Shown here one piece after another: positions 1-24,610 of a stretch of DNA of 64,000 bases. Position 1 is the stretch's first letter. Each line of letters starts with the position of its first letter. The translations under genes and the position numbers were made by a program. Location of the stretch: the NCBI GenBank assembly GCA_003254905.1, contig QANU01047353.1, forward strand, positions 232,986 through 296,985, in the 5' to 3' direction. Source of the stretch: Nissolia schottii. Its lineage: Eukaryota > Streptophyta > Magnoliopsida > Fabales > Fabaceae. The notes under the pieces were generated by a model that ran no database searches, had not been told where the DNA came from, and worked only from the letters and a program-made list of their open reading frames with translations.

Positions 1-151
1 TTTTTTGTTTTTATTAAATTCCTTATGAAAATCCTGAAAACAGGAGACGGGGTGACATAAAAATAGGAATTGAAAACAGAAACCAAACAAGCTCTTATTT
101 ATTTCCTATGGTTTTATGTCAATTTTTATGTGAACATCCTTTTGGATGCAG

Positions 152-3100
152 GTGATATTGAGTCCATGCCATTTATTCAGGCATTAGGACAATTCTCATA
201 CAGAGTGGGTAAGAATACTCAATTTGTGGCAATAGTCTTTATTTTTGTGAATGTTAACGTGTTTGGATTTCCGTTTAGAACTCCAAAACTTGAGGAGCTT
301 TTTCCCAAACCATGGTTCGGAGTTTTACAAATGATGTCAACTTTTTTTAATCTTAGTTGTTACATGATATGCTTTCATTTGCAGGTGCTGGCAACTTTTG
401 CTTAGTTCATGTTAGCCTTGTTCCTGTTTTGAATTGTGTTGGTGAACAGGTAATAAGGATGTCTTAACAATTTTGAAAGACTACTGAGCCATGTCGAAAA
501 TAATTGTTTCATCTAAATATGAGAAAAATTACTTCCAATATGTGCAGAAAACAAAACCAACCCAGCATAGTGTTCGGGGACTAAGAGGCCAAGGGCTAAC
601 TCCACATATCTTAGCATGCCGCAGCACAATGGTTCGTGCCTCTCTACTCTTTCCCCCTCAGGCACAGGCGCAGCATTGAGCGATGCACAAAACGAACTTA
701 ATTGCATATTTGCATTCGTAAAAGTTTAGTTGTGAAGTTATAATCTAGGGGTCTAACACTAGTGTTTCTCAGGTACTGGATGAGAATGCGAAAGGGAAAC
801 TCTCTCAGTTTTGCCTAATTCCGGTAATGAGGTTTTAAGGATAAGGATTATTTTTGTGTTGGACTTCACATGATTTTCTGTTTTCTCTACTGAAGCTTTC
901 ATTGCTTCCAGGCAGAAAACATAATTACTCTTTATGATGTTCCCAACATCTGGCACATTCCTTTGCTTTTACGCGTAAGTTTTCCCCTAAAACTGCCGAA
1001 CTTCAAAATCATCTTATCTTTAGGTACCTCTTCTTACTAATTATCTTCTCCTGATCTAGGATCAGAAGGCTCATGAAGCAATACTTAAAGTGCTGAACCT
1101 TAGTAGGTTAGTCTCGCAAGCTCACTCAATATTTTATTCTATTTCCAGCCCTTGACTTTGTCGAAATTGAGGATTTTCGGTCCTTTCTGTTTTTTCCTGG
1201 AAGGCTTGAGTGGTGGTTTATACTTTATTGTATATACAGTGTAGCTCAGGAGCCTAGATTAGAAGAATGGACTAATAGAGCTGAAGCTTGTGATTTGCTT
1301 CATGAGCCGGTGAGTTGCTACTTACTACTCCAAATCTAACCTTAATTGTCATCCACGATTGTCGGCAACAGTTACATATTTATGTCATACAAATTGCAGG
1401 TTCGTATAGCCTTGGTGGGGAAATATACCGGCCTTTCGGATGCCTACCTCTCTGTTCTAAAGGTGAGTTAGCTTCATGAAGTGTATGCGCTTTATGTTTT
1501 TATATGTACGCCTTCTACTTGCATGGAAATGAATTTGTTACCTTTATTATTGACTTCAGGCCTTAGTGCATGCTTCTGTTAACTGCGGAAAGAAACTTGT
1601 TGTGGACTGGATTCCAGCAACCAACCTTGAAGAACCAACTGCAAAAGAGGTTGTTACATCAATTTTGGTTTATAGTATTATATGACCTGTTAATTATTTT
1701 TCCATAACCATGGCTTCATCTACATGTTCTTGCTGAATGTTGCAGAACCCTGATGCTTATAAGGCAGCATGGAAGTTGTTGAAGGTTTCATTTACAGTCT
1801 TTAATCCCTCTCTTTAATTCTGAGAACTTTCTATGTCTATTGTCTAACTAGTCTTAACCTTCAGGGTGCAGATGGTATTCTTGTTCCCGGAGGGTTTGGA
1901 GATAGGGGAGTGCAAGGAAAAATTATTGCAGCCAAATATGCCCGCGAAAACAGAATTCCATACCTAGGCATTTGCCTTGGAATGCAAATTGCTGTCATCG
2001 AGTTTGCACGATCTGTTCTTGGTGTACAAGATGCTACCAGCACTGAGTTCGATCCGAATGCCAAAAATCCATATGTTGTATTCATGCCTGAGGTGAATAC
2101 ATTTTATATAGATTTAACTCATTCAATGCTAAGAAATTAGATTTAAAAAAGTGCCTGTTTTTCCAATTAGTGTTTTGTTTAAACTGTTTTGTACAGGGAT
2201 CAAAAACACATATGGGGGGTACCATGCGTGTAGGATCTAGGAGGACATATTTCCAGACCAAAGAATGCAAATCTGCGAAATTGTGAGTGTTATAACTCCA
2301 CTCAATTATTCTTTCATGCGGGGCAATGTGAGACTATTATGTGTGTTTCAGTGTGATTGCACTATAAATGGCTTTGTGAATCTTTTTGGCATTAAAGTAG
2401 ATAAGCATATACTTTTAATGGATGAGATTTGTTAGGATTTTAACCCTTAGACCCTGCCTCTCTTAGATATGGCTGCAGAAGCTTCATTGATGAGAGACAT
2501 CGCCATAGATACGAGGTATTGCATTGGCATGCATGAAATTATCCTGTAAATTTGAATGGGACAGAAAAATGATCTTGTGTCGTGTTCAGGTGAACCCTGA
2601 TATGGTAGCTCGACTTGAAAATGCCGGCCTTTCTTTTACGGGAAAGGACGAAACTGGTCAACGCATGGAGGTACATTTCTTATAAAACTCGAGAATTTTA
2701 GTATAAGCATGTGCTATCATGCTTTACTTCTGAAGTGTTGTTTGTTTATTCATGTTGCAGATTGCTGAACTACCTAATCATCCATATTTTATTGGTGTTC
2801 AATTCCATCCTGAATTTAAATCAAGGCCAGGGAAACCTTCTCCTGTGTTCTTAGGTACTTCTTTGATACATGTCATCCAAAGTTGATTTTAATTTATTGC
2901 ATTCTGGTATTATATGCTTTTCACTGCTCTTAGGTATAATTGTTGTTTGCAATCTGTTGGACATTAGGTTAATGAAGTTTCTTTTTCATCAATATATTTC
3001 CTCATTGAATTTAAGTGAGAAGATACATAGCAAAATCTATTTCACCAAAACCTTTTGAACTTTGCTTCTTCCATTTTCACTCTCACGAGCCACAATGCGA

Positions 3101-4028
3101 CATCCTTAAACACCTAAGACAGCCTTGTCCATGTAGCTTTCTAGATGATTTTTTTCCTTCGTATAAGCTATGTATTATTTAGGTCATGGTACACTCTTTC
3201 TTAGAATTGTATTGCATATGTTTACATGCTTGTGTGCCTTGCAGTGTACTTCATTCATCTTAAATACCTACAGCACAATTTTGATGCAGATCTTTTTCTA
3301 TTGTCACAGGAATTGCTTAATACTACATGAAATACCTACTGTACAACTTTTTATTCAGATTTCTTTAGTGAGAGGGTCATCATAGTCACAAAAACAAATA
3401 TTAAAGAACAAAATCTATATGCATTTAGAAAGAATTAACACATTTAAAGTTGGGGTGGTTGACTTTCTAATACCAATATGTAACTAACATGCATTCCAGA
3501 AACAATCTGGGGTTTCTTTGGTTTCTGACTTCATTTCCTGTTTCCATTTCATATTTTCAATCTGTTTCTTGTTTTTGATGATTTTGGAATGTAAATAGTG
3601 AAAACAAGGAATGAAAACTATTTCACTCACAAAATCTTGAAAATTGGAAAACACATTGAAAACATGAAATGGAAACATGAAACAAAAACAAAATCCAAAC
3701 AAACTCTAAAGCCTTCGATTTGAACAGACATTTGATCTTGTATCTGGTTGTGTTTAGTAGAAAGGCCACAAACAGTTTTCTTAACCATGATTTACATTCT
3801 GACATGTAACTTCCGGATTGCTTGATGATCGTGTCAAATGCAGGTTTTATCGGAGCAGCATGTGGACAACTGGATGCTATTTTACAACGCTGTTCAAATG
3901 CCGAACATAATTATAGTCTTCCAAGAGGAGTAGGCAGCGATATCTCAGCAATCAAAACATACCCAAAAAGATCTGCAATGAAGCCAGCTTATAGGCCGGA
4001 ATATGTTTGCAACGGGTTGCATTTCTAA
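152..4028 (+). CDS. CTPS: CTP synthase, 5'-truncated by the window edge
   Basis: Converts UTP to CTP using ATP and glutamine-derived ammonia, the last step of pyrimidine nucleotide synthesis; cytosolic in plants. Sixteen in-frame exons are visible: 152-208, 385-449, 548-631, 773-823, 912-974, 1060-1106, 1240-1309, 1400-1462, 1560-1649, 1746-1784, 1865-2092, 2197-2282, 2467-2515, 2590-2670, 2761-2854 and 3844-4028 (stop TAA). They encode about 449 residues. The first visible motif is GDIESMPF, late in the synthase (amidoligase) domain, followed by KTKPTQHSV. The glutamine amidotransferase domain begins near VRIALVGKY and carries the oxyanion stretch [10 protein letters not shown], the nucleophile region LGICLGMQ and the His/Glu pair in [10 protein letters not shown]. 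Roughly the first 150 residues, including the P-loop, lie upstream of base 1. The loop after KTKPTQHS reads VRGLRGQG, with Gly where other CTP synthases I know have Glu or Asp. Downstream PHOT2 is convergent. Confidence 0.96.
3510..3705. mobile_element. Tourist-like foldback MITE in last CTPS intron
   Basis: The left end reads GGTTTCTTTGGTTTCTG and the right end, read on the other strand, GAGTTTGTTTGGATTTTG. The arms stay roughly complementary inward (CATTTCCTGTTTCCATTTC against its mirror near 3660-3690), so the whole 0.2-kb segment folds back. The same terminal sequence occurs in the better-preserved copy at 60508-60696. A TAA follows the right end, but no matching left duplication is visible, so this copy has decayed. 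It sits inside the 989-bp last intron of the CTP synthase gene. Confidence 0.6.
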
Positions 4029-5487
4029 ATGTTGTTGCCGGTCTTAGGAAAAAAAAAATGAAAAATGAAAAAAAGAAAGAATCTCAAAAGTGAAATGGTA
4101 AAAGATATCTGTTGAGGGGTTTCAGTTGTTGTCTGTACAGTCAATTGAACCTTGGTAGGTAATAGCATTTTCTGGAGGATACAGAGAAAGAGCTTGATTC
4201 CCGGTCTTTTTAATGGGAGGCAAAGCTAGTTTGAAGTCTAATGGTGTCAAGAATGAGGGAAACTCTGGCTTTCTTTATGTTTATGTTTTCAGCAGAATGG
4301 TAAACCTCTTGGTTTTTGCCAAAGATCTGATGCTGTCTGTAGAGAAATTTCTGGTGGACTTTCTAGTATTTTATTTTATTTTATTTTTTGTATTGAATTG
4401 TAATGTGAAGTTTCTTTGCATAATGAGTGGAGGTGTAGTATGTAGAATCTTGTCAAGAACCAACCAATGGTTTCAAAAGCTTAAGTAGATGAAGGAACAC
4501 TTGTTTTTTTTTATTTTATTTATAATTATACCTCTAAGAAATCTTAATTATTTTTCTCTTGAAGCATAATAGTTACCTTTCATCTTTTATAAGATGTACC
4601 TAGAGAGCTGAAGTTAATTTTTTTTATTTTTTTTTTTTAACTTTACTAAGGGGAAGATGGAGCCAATGCATGTGATGATATAAAAGCTTGAGAAGGAATA
4701 CCAAAGTTGTGAAGTTGGGTCCTCTCATTTGGCTCCACTGAACTTGAGCTAAAGATAGTTCAGCATCTACCAACATTTTAAGGTTGTATGAGATTTATGT
4801 TTAGCCAGGGAGAGGTGGTTGGTCGCAATGAAAGTGACATGTGACATGTGACTCCAAGTAAACCTAACTTGCAACATTATGGTTTCAAGTATTAGAATTG
4901 TCACTTTAAAAATTGGTTTGCCATTGTTTGATTCCGAGTTAGCCCCAAGCCAATTGAGGGGGCATCATTTGTGTAAACATTGGTTTAGTAGAATGAAGCA
5001 TTAGGTCCCTCATAAGGCCGCCTTGTCAAGTCAAAAATCAGGTGGGAGACCAAAAAAATTGGTAAGCTGGATAATGAGTTTGCTCCAAAGGTGAAGTTGG
5101 TTTGTAATGGATCAATCTTTCTTTGGTTTTATTTTTCAACCTTTAAAATACATCCTTATATCAATGTATTTAGATGTAAATTGTATCTATTTAGTCGAAA
5201 TGACCTATATAACCGGATGGAGGTCTATTTGATGTATTGGTGATGAGCATAGCTAGGAAGCACCATCCTAAAAGAAAATCTTTATTTAATGTACATGATT
5301 GATTCTAGACAAGTTCTTCGGATTTGGTTCCTACTTGTCTATTGCCGCATCACAAATTGGCAATGGACTACAACCAAATCGATAGACATAGTTATTAATA
5401 ATTATTACAATTGAAGTCTCAAGTGATTGATATCTTGAAGCATAGATGGGGCATGATGCTAACAAAATACATCTTGAGTGCTAACCT
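4029..5487. other. Convergent 3' intergenic region, CTPS to PHOT2
   Basis: Holds the 3' untranslated regions of two convergent genes. The sequence is AT-rich with short T- and A-tracts (for example around 4620). ORFs here are short and show no recognisable family. No repeat with clear termini was seen. Confidence 0.6.
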
Positions 5488-17735
<12,248 letters not shown>

Positions 17736-20700
17736 TTATGACTTTCCACAGTCAATTGGCGGGCAAACTAAAGGGTACCACCTACTAAAAGAAAAAAAGC
17801 ATGTTCAGTCTCACCAGTTCTGAAGAAATGGTCTCTGTGGAGGAGAAAACAAGTTCAATACTTCAATCTTCATGGATACACACAACAATCATGGAAAGTC
17901 ACACATAAACTTGTGAGTTATGTTAAATGCAAATGATCAATGGAGATATTTTTATCATGGGGGCATGGTTGACAAAAACATTAACATGTATGTGTATGTT
18001 ATAATCCATGCAATAAATCACATATTGGAGAATCATGATTGAATGGCATAATATGTAGTAATTCATGAAAAGAGCTACATATAAACAGAGAAGAAAGGGT
18101 TTCTTCAAGGGAAAGTAAACTCTATAACAGTCTCTATGTTGAAGAATAGATACATTGAAGATTGAAAAACTGGTCCTCAGAAAGAAAATGGCAAAGCCTG
18201 AAGACTAAGAAAATTCCTTTTGTGTTTTATGACTCAGTTTGGATTGGATGACTAACCTGAAATGTGTCAGTGCCTCAGCTTCATACAGAAAAGATAACGT
18301 TCAAGGTTCACATAAATACAATAATAAATATGTCTCAACAGTATATAAATTTATGCAGATAAATATACGAACGTGTATATATAGCAAAAGTCTTAAGGAA
18401 CATTTATTTATCCTTTTTGTACCCCATTTATTTATCCACAACTCCCACTTTTTTTGGTTGGAAGAAAAATAAGATAAAATATGAAAGATTAATTTTGATA
18501 TACCAGCATTTATTATACATTATCAATATTTTTTTTTTGTCTTGGAGGGATATTTACTTTTGAGCACTATCATGACCTAGAAGTCTTCCCAACAATTATT
18601 TATGTAACATCTTACTTAGTGTGAGTGCAACTCTTTTATTACTGCATCAATTATGACCCTCTATTGATTTTGGTCCTCTATTAATTTTGATCCGACCATC
18701 TCAAGATAAATAAAGACAAGCACATAAACTATGTCCTATAAAATTTTAAAAGTGTCTCGTCAATTTTAAGTATTTTTATTTATCTTTCTCTTAACATAAA
18801 CCAATACAAAAGAATCCAAATCTCATTCAACCCTTGTTGAATGTCATCAACTAATCATATATATCACTTCTAAACTACTTACTATTAGAGTCAAAGTACG
18901 ACAAAAAAAAAATGATTCAAATTATTATTTTTACACTAATAATACATTGCAATTTAAATTCAGAAAATAAATATGAGAAAACATTGAGAAGATGGGAAAA
19001 ATAAAAATAAAAATTAAAAAAAGAAAAAGATAGGGGATGTGGTGGTGGTGGCCCCAAAGAGAGGCATCTGTGAGGCCACAGAGCATTTGGCGCTCATGTC
19101 GTTAGAGATAAATTTCGTTATCAGCCATTAAATATTAGGGTTCCCCTTTTTAAAAATGACAAGATAGAACAATAACAACAGGAACAGTGGGTTGACGTTG
19201 AGGCAGATGAATTGCGGTGTGGTGGTGAGAAGCTCCACGTCAACGGACTCGAATTGAAGCAACCGACAATGGAGGAAGTTGTAGGGTTCACTCACTCACT
19301 CACTCACTCTGTAAATTGAGTGAGTGATTAGTGATTTGTGATTCAACAGACACCAAATGACCGATTCCAAAATCAAAACTGCATTATTATGAAATCATCT
19401 GAGGCAGAGACTGCGTGGTGGGGTTGGGAGTCATTGCCCCCTTCCTTTGCAAGGTTCCATTTATTACTGCTTTCCGCTTTCTGCTTTCATAACACAACGC
19501 GGCGGGTAACAAAAAAAGTGAAAGGAAAATGACTAGGCGATGCTTCTTATAGTTAGGATGGCAAAGTCGAAAAATATTTATAACTCAATTAACGTAATTA
19601 ATTGAATTTGTAAACACATGAAGTTGCTCAAAATTTTAGTTTGTTTTGAACTTTGTCATGATTCACTAAATAGTACTTTAATTAGAATACTCTAATTTAT
19701 TGATCTATAAAACAAGTTCTCCTGTGTCCATAACAACGTCTCTTATAATTCTAAACATTTTGTATGACGTGATTAATGAAAATAACACTTAAGATGTTAT
19801 GAAATCGTAAGAGCTTTTTTCTTAAGAAACTGATGTGAACATCAGCGTAAAGTTCACGTCAATAAGAATATTTCGCACATAACAATAAAATGATTGTAGG
19901 CAACAAGTCAGTAAAAAGGATTACATTAAAGTTTTATCAAAACATTAGGGATCAAACTAGAAAAAGTAAAATAAAAAAAATTGATTTTTTTTAATATTTC
20001 AAAAATTATATTTAACAAGATTTCATCTTATTATTATCTTATTCACTATTTAAACTCCTCACTTTGCTTGGAATATCCAAACTCAAAAATAGAACTTATT
20101 TTTCCGTGTTTTCTACTACAAAGGAGTGGTAGTGGTGGAAATCTAATATGAGTCACTGATTGATTATGACATAGATTATGTTATAGCCCTCAACTGAAAT
20201 TTCGACCCTATGTGTGGCACTGGCAACTCGTGACACATAGGTTCATCGAAAATCATAATACAGCAACATATCAGGCATTTTCGAAATCCACGAGGCGTAT
20301 TCTAAATACTTTTAAGATCCAATAAACAATAACGTATCAGAAATCGTATTTGGACTTTCCCGTGGGAGGCCACGGAACCTACATCCACCACCACCATTGA
20401 CACGTACAACATCAATAAGAGTTGCGTGATATGTATCCGTTTAGCATGAGAATTTACATCTACTCATACTTTATTTATTATTTCTTCCATTTATTTTTTA
20501 TTGTTATTTTTTTTATAAAAATATGCAATTTAATAAATTATTTAATGACACTAAAATTAAAAAAAATAGAGCATTTATAGACAAAATTAATCTTAAATAA
20601 TTAGTATTATAGTAATTAAACGTAATTAGAAGTAAGAGAAATAATAAGAATAAACTTAAAAATAAGATTTATTTTTTTAATCTACTCAAATAACAAATAA

Positions 20701-21774
20701 TATTAAATAAATTTTTATTTGAGAAATAATAACAAAAAATAAACAGAGAGAATATTAGAAAAAATGCATCACATTTCACATTTCAAAGATGAAGTGTTGT
20801 ACTTGTGTTCTAGCAAAAATTTGTCATTATTAGATAGAAATTCAAAGGCATCTACACTTCATTGAATTTCGTCCAATGATAAACAAAACTTGAGTCGGTG
20901 AATTTCACATTCAATCGCTGCTACGATTAACATTTTTCACAATGAGATGACTTGACCTTGAAGCAAACACCATCATAGTCACACAGGCGTGTGACGATTT
21001 TTGAGTTGCAAATTTTAAATAATGATTGACGACGGTGTTTGCATTGATAAAATAACAATCCTCGTAAAAATAATTCAGTTTGCTGATGTAGAGGTATATA
21101 TATCACAGTGCTGGCTAGGATGATACCAATGGTATCCTTTTTTGTAAAAAAATAACTCTGAAAAATTAGAAAGCAACCCACCGCTTTTAATGTTTATTAG
21201 GTTTTGTCCATACCTTATAAAACTTCATTATTTGCACACCGACCTTACAAGTATAGACAAAATTATCAAAATACCTTTATCTCTCCTCCCTCCTCTCTAT
21301 TCCTCTCCCACTCCTCCACCACCCCCTCCTCCACTGCATCCAAAATTATCAAATGTGGTTTTCATTCCTCCATGAAGTGCCAGAAGCACAAATTGGCTCC
21401 ATGAGTACAAAATCATGAATTATGGTGATAAAATTACACAAGCAGGACAAAGCCTTGCCAAATTCATCAACCAGCTCGCAAAACTTCAAAGCCAACACCA
21501 AAAACACAAGTACGAAATGTACTTTCCCTTTGCATTTGCATCTTTTCCCCCTCTCTTGTTTACATTACCAAGGGTACAGAAAAAACAAAATCAACTCTCT
21601 CAAAAACTGTTCAAAAGCAAGATCCCACAAAACCCCACATTCAAAGAACAAGCATGTAAACTTATGTCAACATGTTACAGAACACACACATATGCAAAGT
21701 GGGGTAGCAAGCAAATAGCACACAGAGTTGCACAACATTAAAAGAAAAACACAAACTATTAACTACCCAGAAAA
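17736..21774. other. PHOT2 5' leader, promoter and intergenic DNA
   Basis: An acceptor-like tract ending TCTTTTAG lies just upstream of the PHOT2 start (about 17790), so the 5'UTR is probably split, but I could not fix the partner donor. A leader or core-promoter zone is plausible near 19.1-19.5 kb. There the sequence becomes less AT-rich, carries a short TCAC microsatellite (19290-19312), an ACGT-core element (CCACGTCAAC, about 19231) and TTGAC cores. A 9-bp inverted repeat CCTATGTGT/ACACATAGG lies at 20207-20241. The remainder to 21.7 kb is AT-rich with no gene seen. Confidence 0.4.
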
Positions 21775-22044
21775 TCAAATCACAAGATAATGGTTGTTGT
21801 TGCCCACGTCATCGTTGTCGTTTCCGTCGTCCTCAACCACGAAGATCACGCAGGGCAAAACGACGCCATCGTTTGCGCAATTGTGATTGTGGTTGCGGAG
21901 GGTGCGACCGCAGAGGTAGGAGGAGAGGATGATGGTGGAGAGGAGGAAGAGGAATCCGATGGTGAGGGTGATGGCGATGGAGTAGCCAAAGCCGAGGTGG
22001 TAGGTGGTGGTGATGGCGGAGGAGAGGGAGAGGAACAGAGAATT
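21775..22044 (-). pseudogene. Truncated ATL-type RING-H2 ligase fragment
   Basis: A GC-rich island in AT-rich surroundings encodes, on the minus strand, LGFGYSIAI followed by a hydrophobic helix ending STIILSSYLC, then GVVLPCVIFVVEDD. That is the N-terminal transmembrane region and GLD-proximal linker of ATL67-like RING-H2 ubiquitin ligases. The reading frame stops before any RING-H2 Cys/His ligands, and none was found further downstream, so the catalytic part is absent. The probable original start is TTG here. The fragment is open and in frame with the LINE-derived segment immediately upstream (ORF 21775-22188). The family call comes from motif recall, not an alignment. Confidence 0.55.
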
Positions 22045-22310
22045 CAACTTGTTCGATAAAATCTGTGTGATGATTTTGTACACCTTCAGGCTATCCACCT
22101 TTGAGGCCAAAGCTACATAAGTTGTGTTTATATCCTGTTGGAAAGCCCCCAATATCAAAGAAAAATCACATAAAAGGAGGAATGACATTGCCTATGTCAC
22201 TCCAAAACCTCTTGACGAAATTGAAGATGAATCCATCAGACCTCATTGTTTTAGATGGGTCATAGTTCCACACAACTTCTTCGATCTCCTCAAAGGACGA
22301 TCTTCTTTCA
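22045..22310 (-). mobile_element. LINE (L1-type) reverse transcriptase remnant
   Basis: Two overlapping minus-strand frames recover consecutive pieces of a plant L1-like reverse transcriptase. The first is EEIEEVVWNYDPSKT...SDGFIFNFVKRFW, matching the EIxxAVWxCxxxKSPGPDGFNFxFIKxFW signature. After a frameshift near 22180 come ASKVDSLK and YKIITQILSNKL, matching the PKVxxP...YKIIxKxLxNRL block. The intervening RPISL box is lost and no catalytic FADD box follows. The remnant ends where the ATL-like fragment begins. Confidence 0.65.
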
Positions 22311-24299
22311 ATGTCTCTTCCTTGATGTTGGCTAACGAAACAATGCAAGCTTGTGTTGGAGTTGGAGAATGAGACATACAAATAATGAGAGAGTCTATCC
22401 ACCATAGTCACATGGCAAGACTTTAACAGAGCTAAAGAAACAATTATTTCCCATGAATGTGGGCTGTATGAAGCAAGGAAGGAATTGAGGGATTTGAGGC
22501 ATAGAAGACGATAGAGTATGCTAATTTGGAAGTAGCTCACTATTTTTGAAATAAACAAATTAAAGTATAGAAACACAAGTATGTTTGGAAGGCTCTGATG
22601 ACTTCTGCGCGGAGTTTGAGTTTAAGAGTTTGGTTGTGCTATTATTTCTTTCATAAAAAATAAAAAAAAAAACCAGGGTGGGACTCTCATGTTTGCTAGA
22701 TTAACCAGGGCGTAGTTTACTATAATTTAAGTTTAAATTAAATAATAAAAAAGTTATTTGCAGCATAGTAGAACCACCCACATCGCCACTAACCACTACT
22801 TACCCCACTGAAAACCACCATTGTCCTCTGCCCACCATTGTTCATGTAGTCTTGTGCTGGAATTTTTTTAGGGATAAACAATTGTGTTGAAATGTTTGGG
22901 AGAAGAAGATGAGAGAAACTAGTGATTACCAAACATGATAGTTAGCCATAGTCTAGCAGGCATGAAGGCCCCACAATAAAGAGATGTCACATAATAGGTG
23001 GATTCGAGGAAAAAAAAAAAAAGGAGTACCCAAATTTTTTTTGATGTGAGTGTTGGGATATTATAATTAGAGTTGTGTTATTTGGACTCATCTTGTATGA
23101 GACAATATGTTGATAAACAATTCACTATTAGATAATATTTCAATGAAATTTGTATCTTATTAGGGTCCAATTCAATGGTGTATAGTATGTGAGTAGGCGT
23201 GATGTTGAACTAAACATAGATAACATGTATAATCAAGATAGATGAATTTGAAGAGCACCTACTAAATTGGTTAGCCGTTAGTTGATTATAACAACAAACT
23301 TGTAATATAATAGCAGCAACAATAGCTTTCAATTTCGGTTAGTGAGTTAGCTTGTATCAACCCAATGCAGTCTCCGGCACATATTGCAGATTGCTCACAT
23401 TAAAGTTTCTTTCATTTTTCACCGCACTGTGCCACAATCTAATATAACTATTTTGTTTAGAAGAGCAATGATGGAGGGGGCTAGAGTCTGATTTTAGGTT
23501 ACGTTATTGAGGATCATGTGATGCAAGCTCGTTTTAAGCCCTTAGCTAGAGTTTCAGCTCAATATGCAAAATAAAGATACATTTAATATGTTTTGTTTTG
23601 CGTCATTGAGGTTTATTGTGACAAAGGTTCGGCCAAGTATTGTTATCCAACATTGACTTGGAATGTAGGTATCATATTACCTGCTCGATATTGAAATGAG
23701 AGTTTAATTTATGGATCGGGATCGATAACCTACTTGCGGACACTCGTTTGGTAGGGTAAAAACCTGCCCCGCTACAGGTAAAGTTGAAAATGAGTAATTA
23801 TCTGTATGAGTTAGGGGCAAATTGGATTCAACATCAACCCGTCAAAATTCTACTCACATTACACATACATATATCCATTGATTATTTTTAAGTTATTATG
23901 ACTAGAGATTATGATGTTTGGTTTAATTTATGTTTTTGTTAAGTTAAAAGGGTTATGTTTGTTTAATATTTATTAATTGTGAAGTTATTAATTTCAATTA
24001 TGTTGTTGTTATTCACAAAAATAACAATAATACTTTGTGTAGAATAGAAAAACGTTCAACTATATCCAATTACATTTAACCTTCATTTTCTCCCTCACTC
24101 TCCCTTCATTTTCTCTCACTTTTTTCATTTGTAACCTCCATTTTCATTTGTAAATCCTAAATCGTAGCATTTTCTTTTTTCTTTTTCCATCTCCACCCTT
24201 AGGTTCCGTTTCCTTCTTCTTCTTCTTTGTTTTCGCCATCTTCTTTGTTTCGTTTTCATTTTTCCTTTGCAAGATGTTATGAATTTGCTTGTTCAAAAT

Positions 24300-24610
24300 T
24301 TTATATCTCTAATTTCCAAAGTTGTTTCTACTTGTTGTAAAGTTTGCTTCTGCTTGTCCAAGAGTGTGTGTCTATGAATATCAAAGTTTGTGTCTGTATG
24401 TTTAAAAGTTTGTGTTTGTGAGTATCAAAAGTTATTTTTGGTTGTTGTAAAGTTTGTGCTTATGGGCACTAAATATTGTTTCTGCTTGTTCAAAAGTTTG
24501 TGTTTGTTAGTTCCAAAGTTTGTTTATAGTCGTTGTAAAGTTTGTGTGTGTGAGTATCAAAATTTATTTTTGGTTCCTGTAAAGTTTGTGTTTGTGGGCA
24601 AGAAAGAGTG
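24300..24610. repeat. Degenerate GT-rich tandem repeat, 132-bp period
   Basis: The block GAGTATCAAAAGTTATTTTT at 24420 recurs at 24552 as GAGTATCAAAATTTATTTTT, a 132-bp spacing. Each copy is followed by a TTGTAAAGTTTGTG unit and a TGGGCA box. Shorter subrepeats built on AAAGTTTGTGTTTGT run through the whole tract, indicating nested tandem growth. The open plus-strand frame through it is a by-product of its composition. Confidence 0.75.

Noticed and set aside
21415-21741. Overlapping Lys/Gln-rich plus-strand ORFs
   Set aside because: Composition reflects A- and C-rich DNA; overlapping frames are equally open and no family is recognised.
21790-22059. Plus-strand acidic ORF opposite the ATL fragment
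   Set aside because: Val/Gly/Glu-rich product is the complement of the GC-rich ATL coding sequence.
24300-24610. Possible CRISPR-like repeat array
   Set aside because: Repeats are degenerate and directly tandem without unique spacers, and the genome is a plant's.
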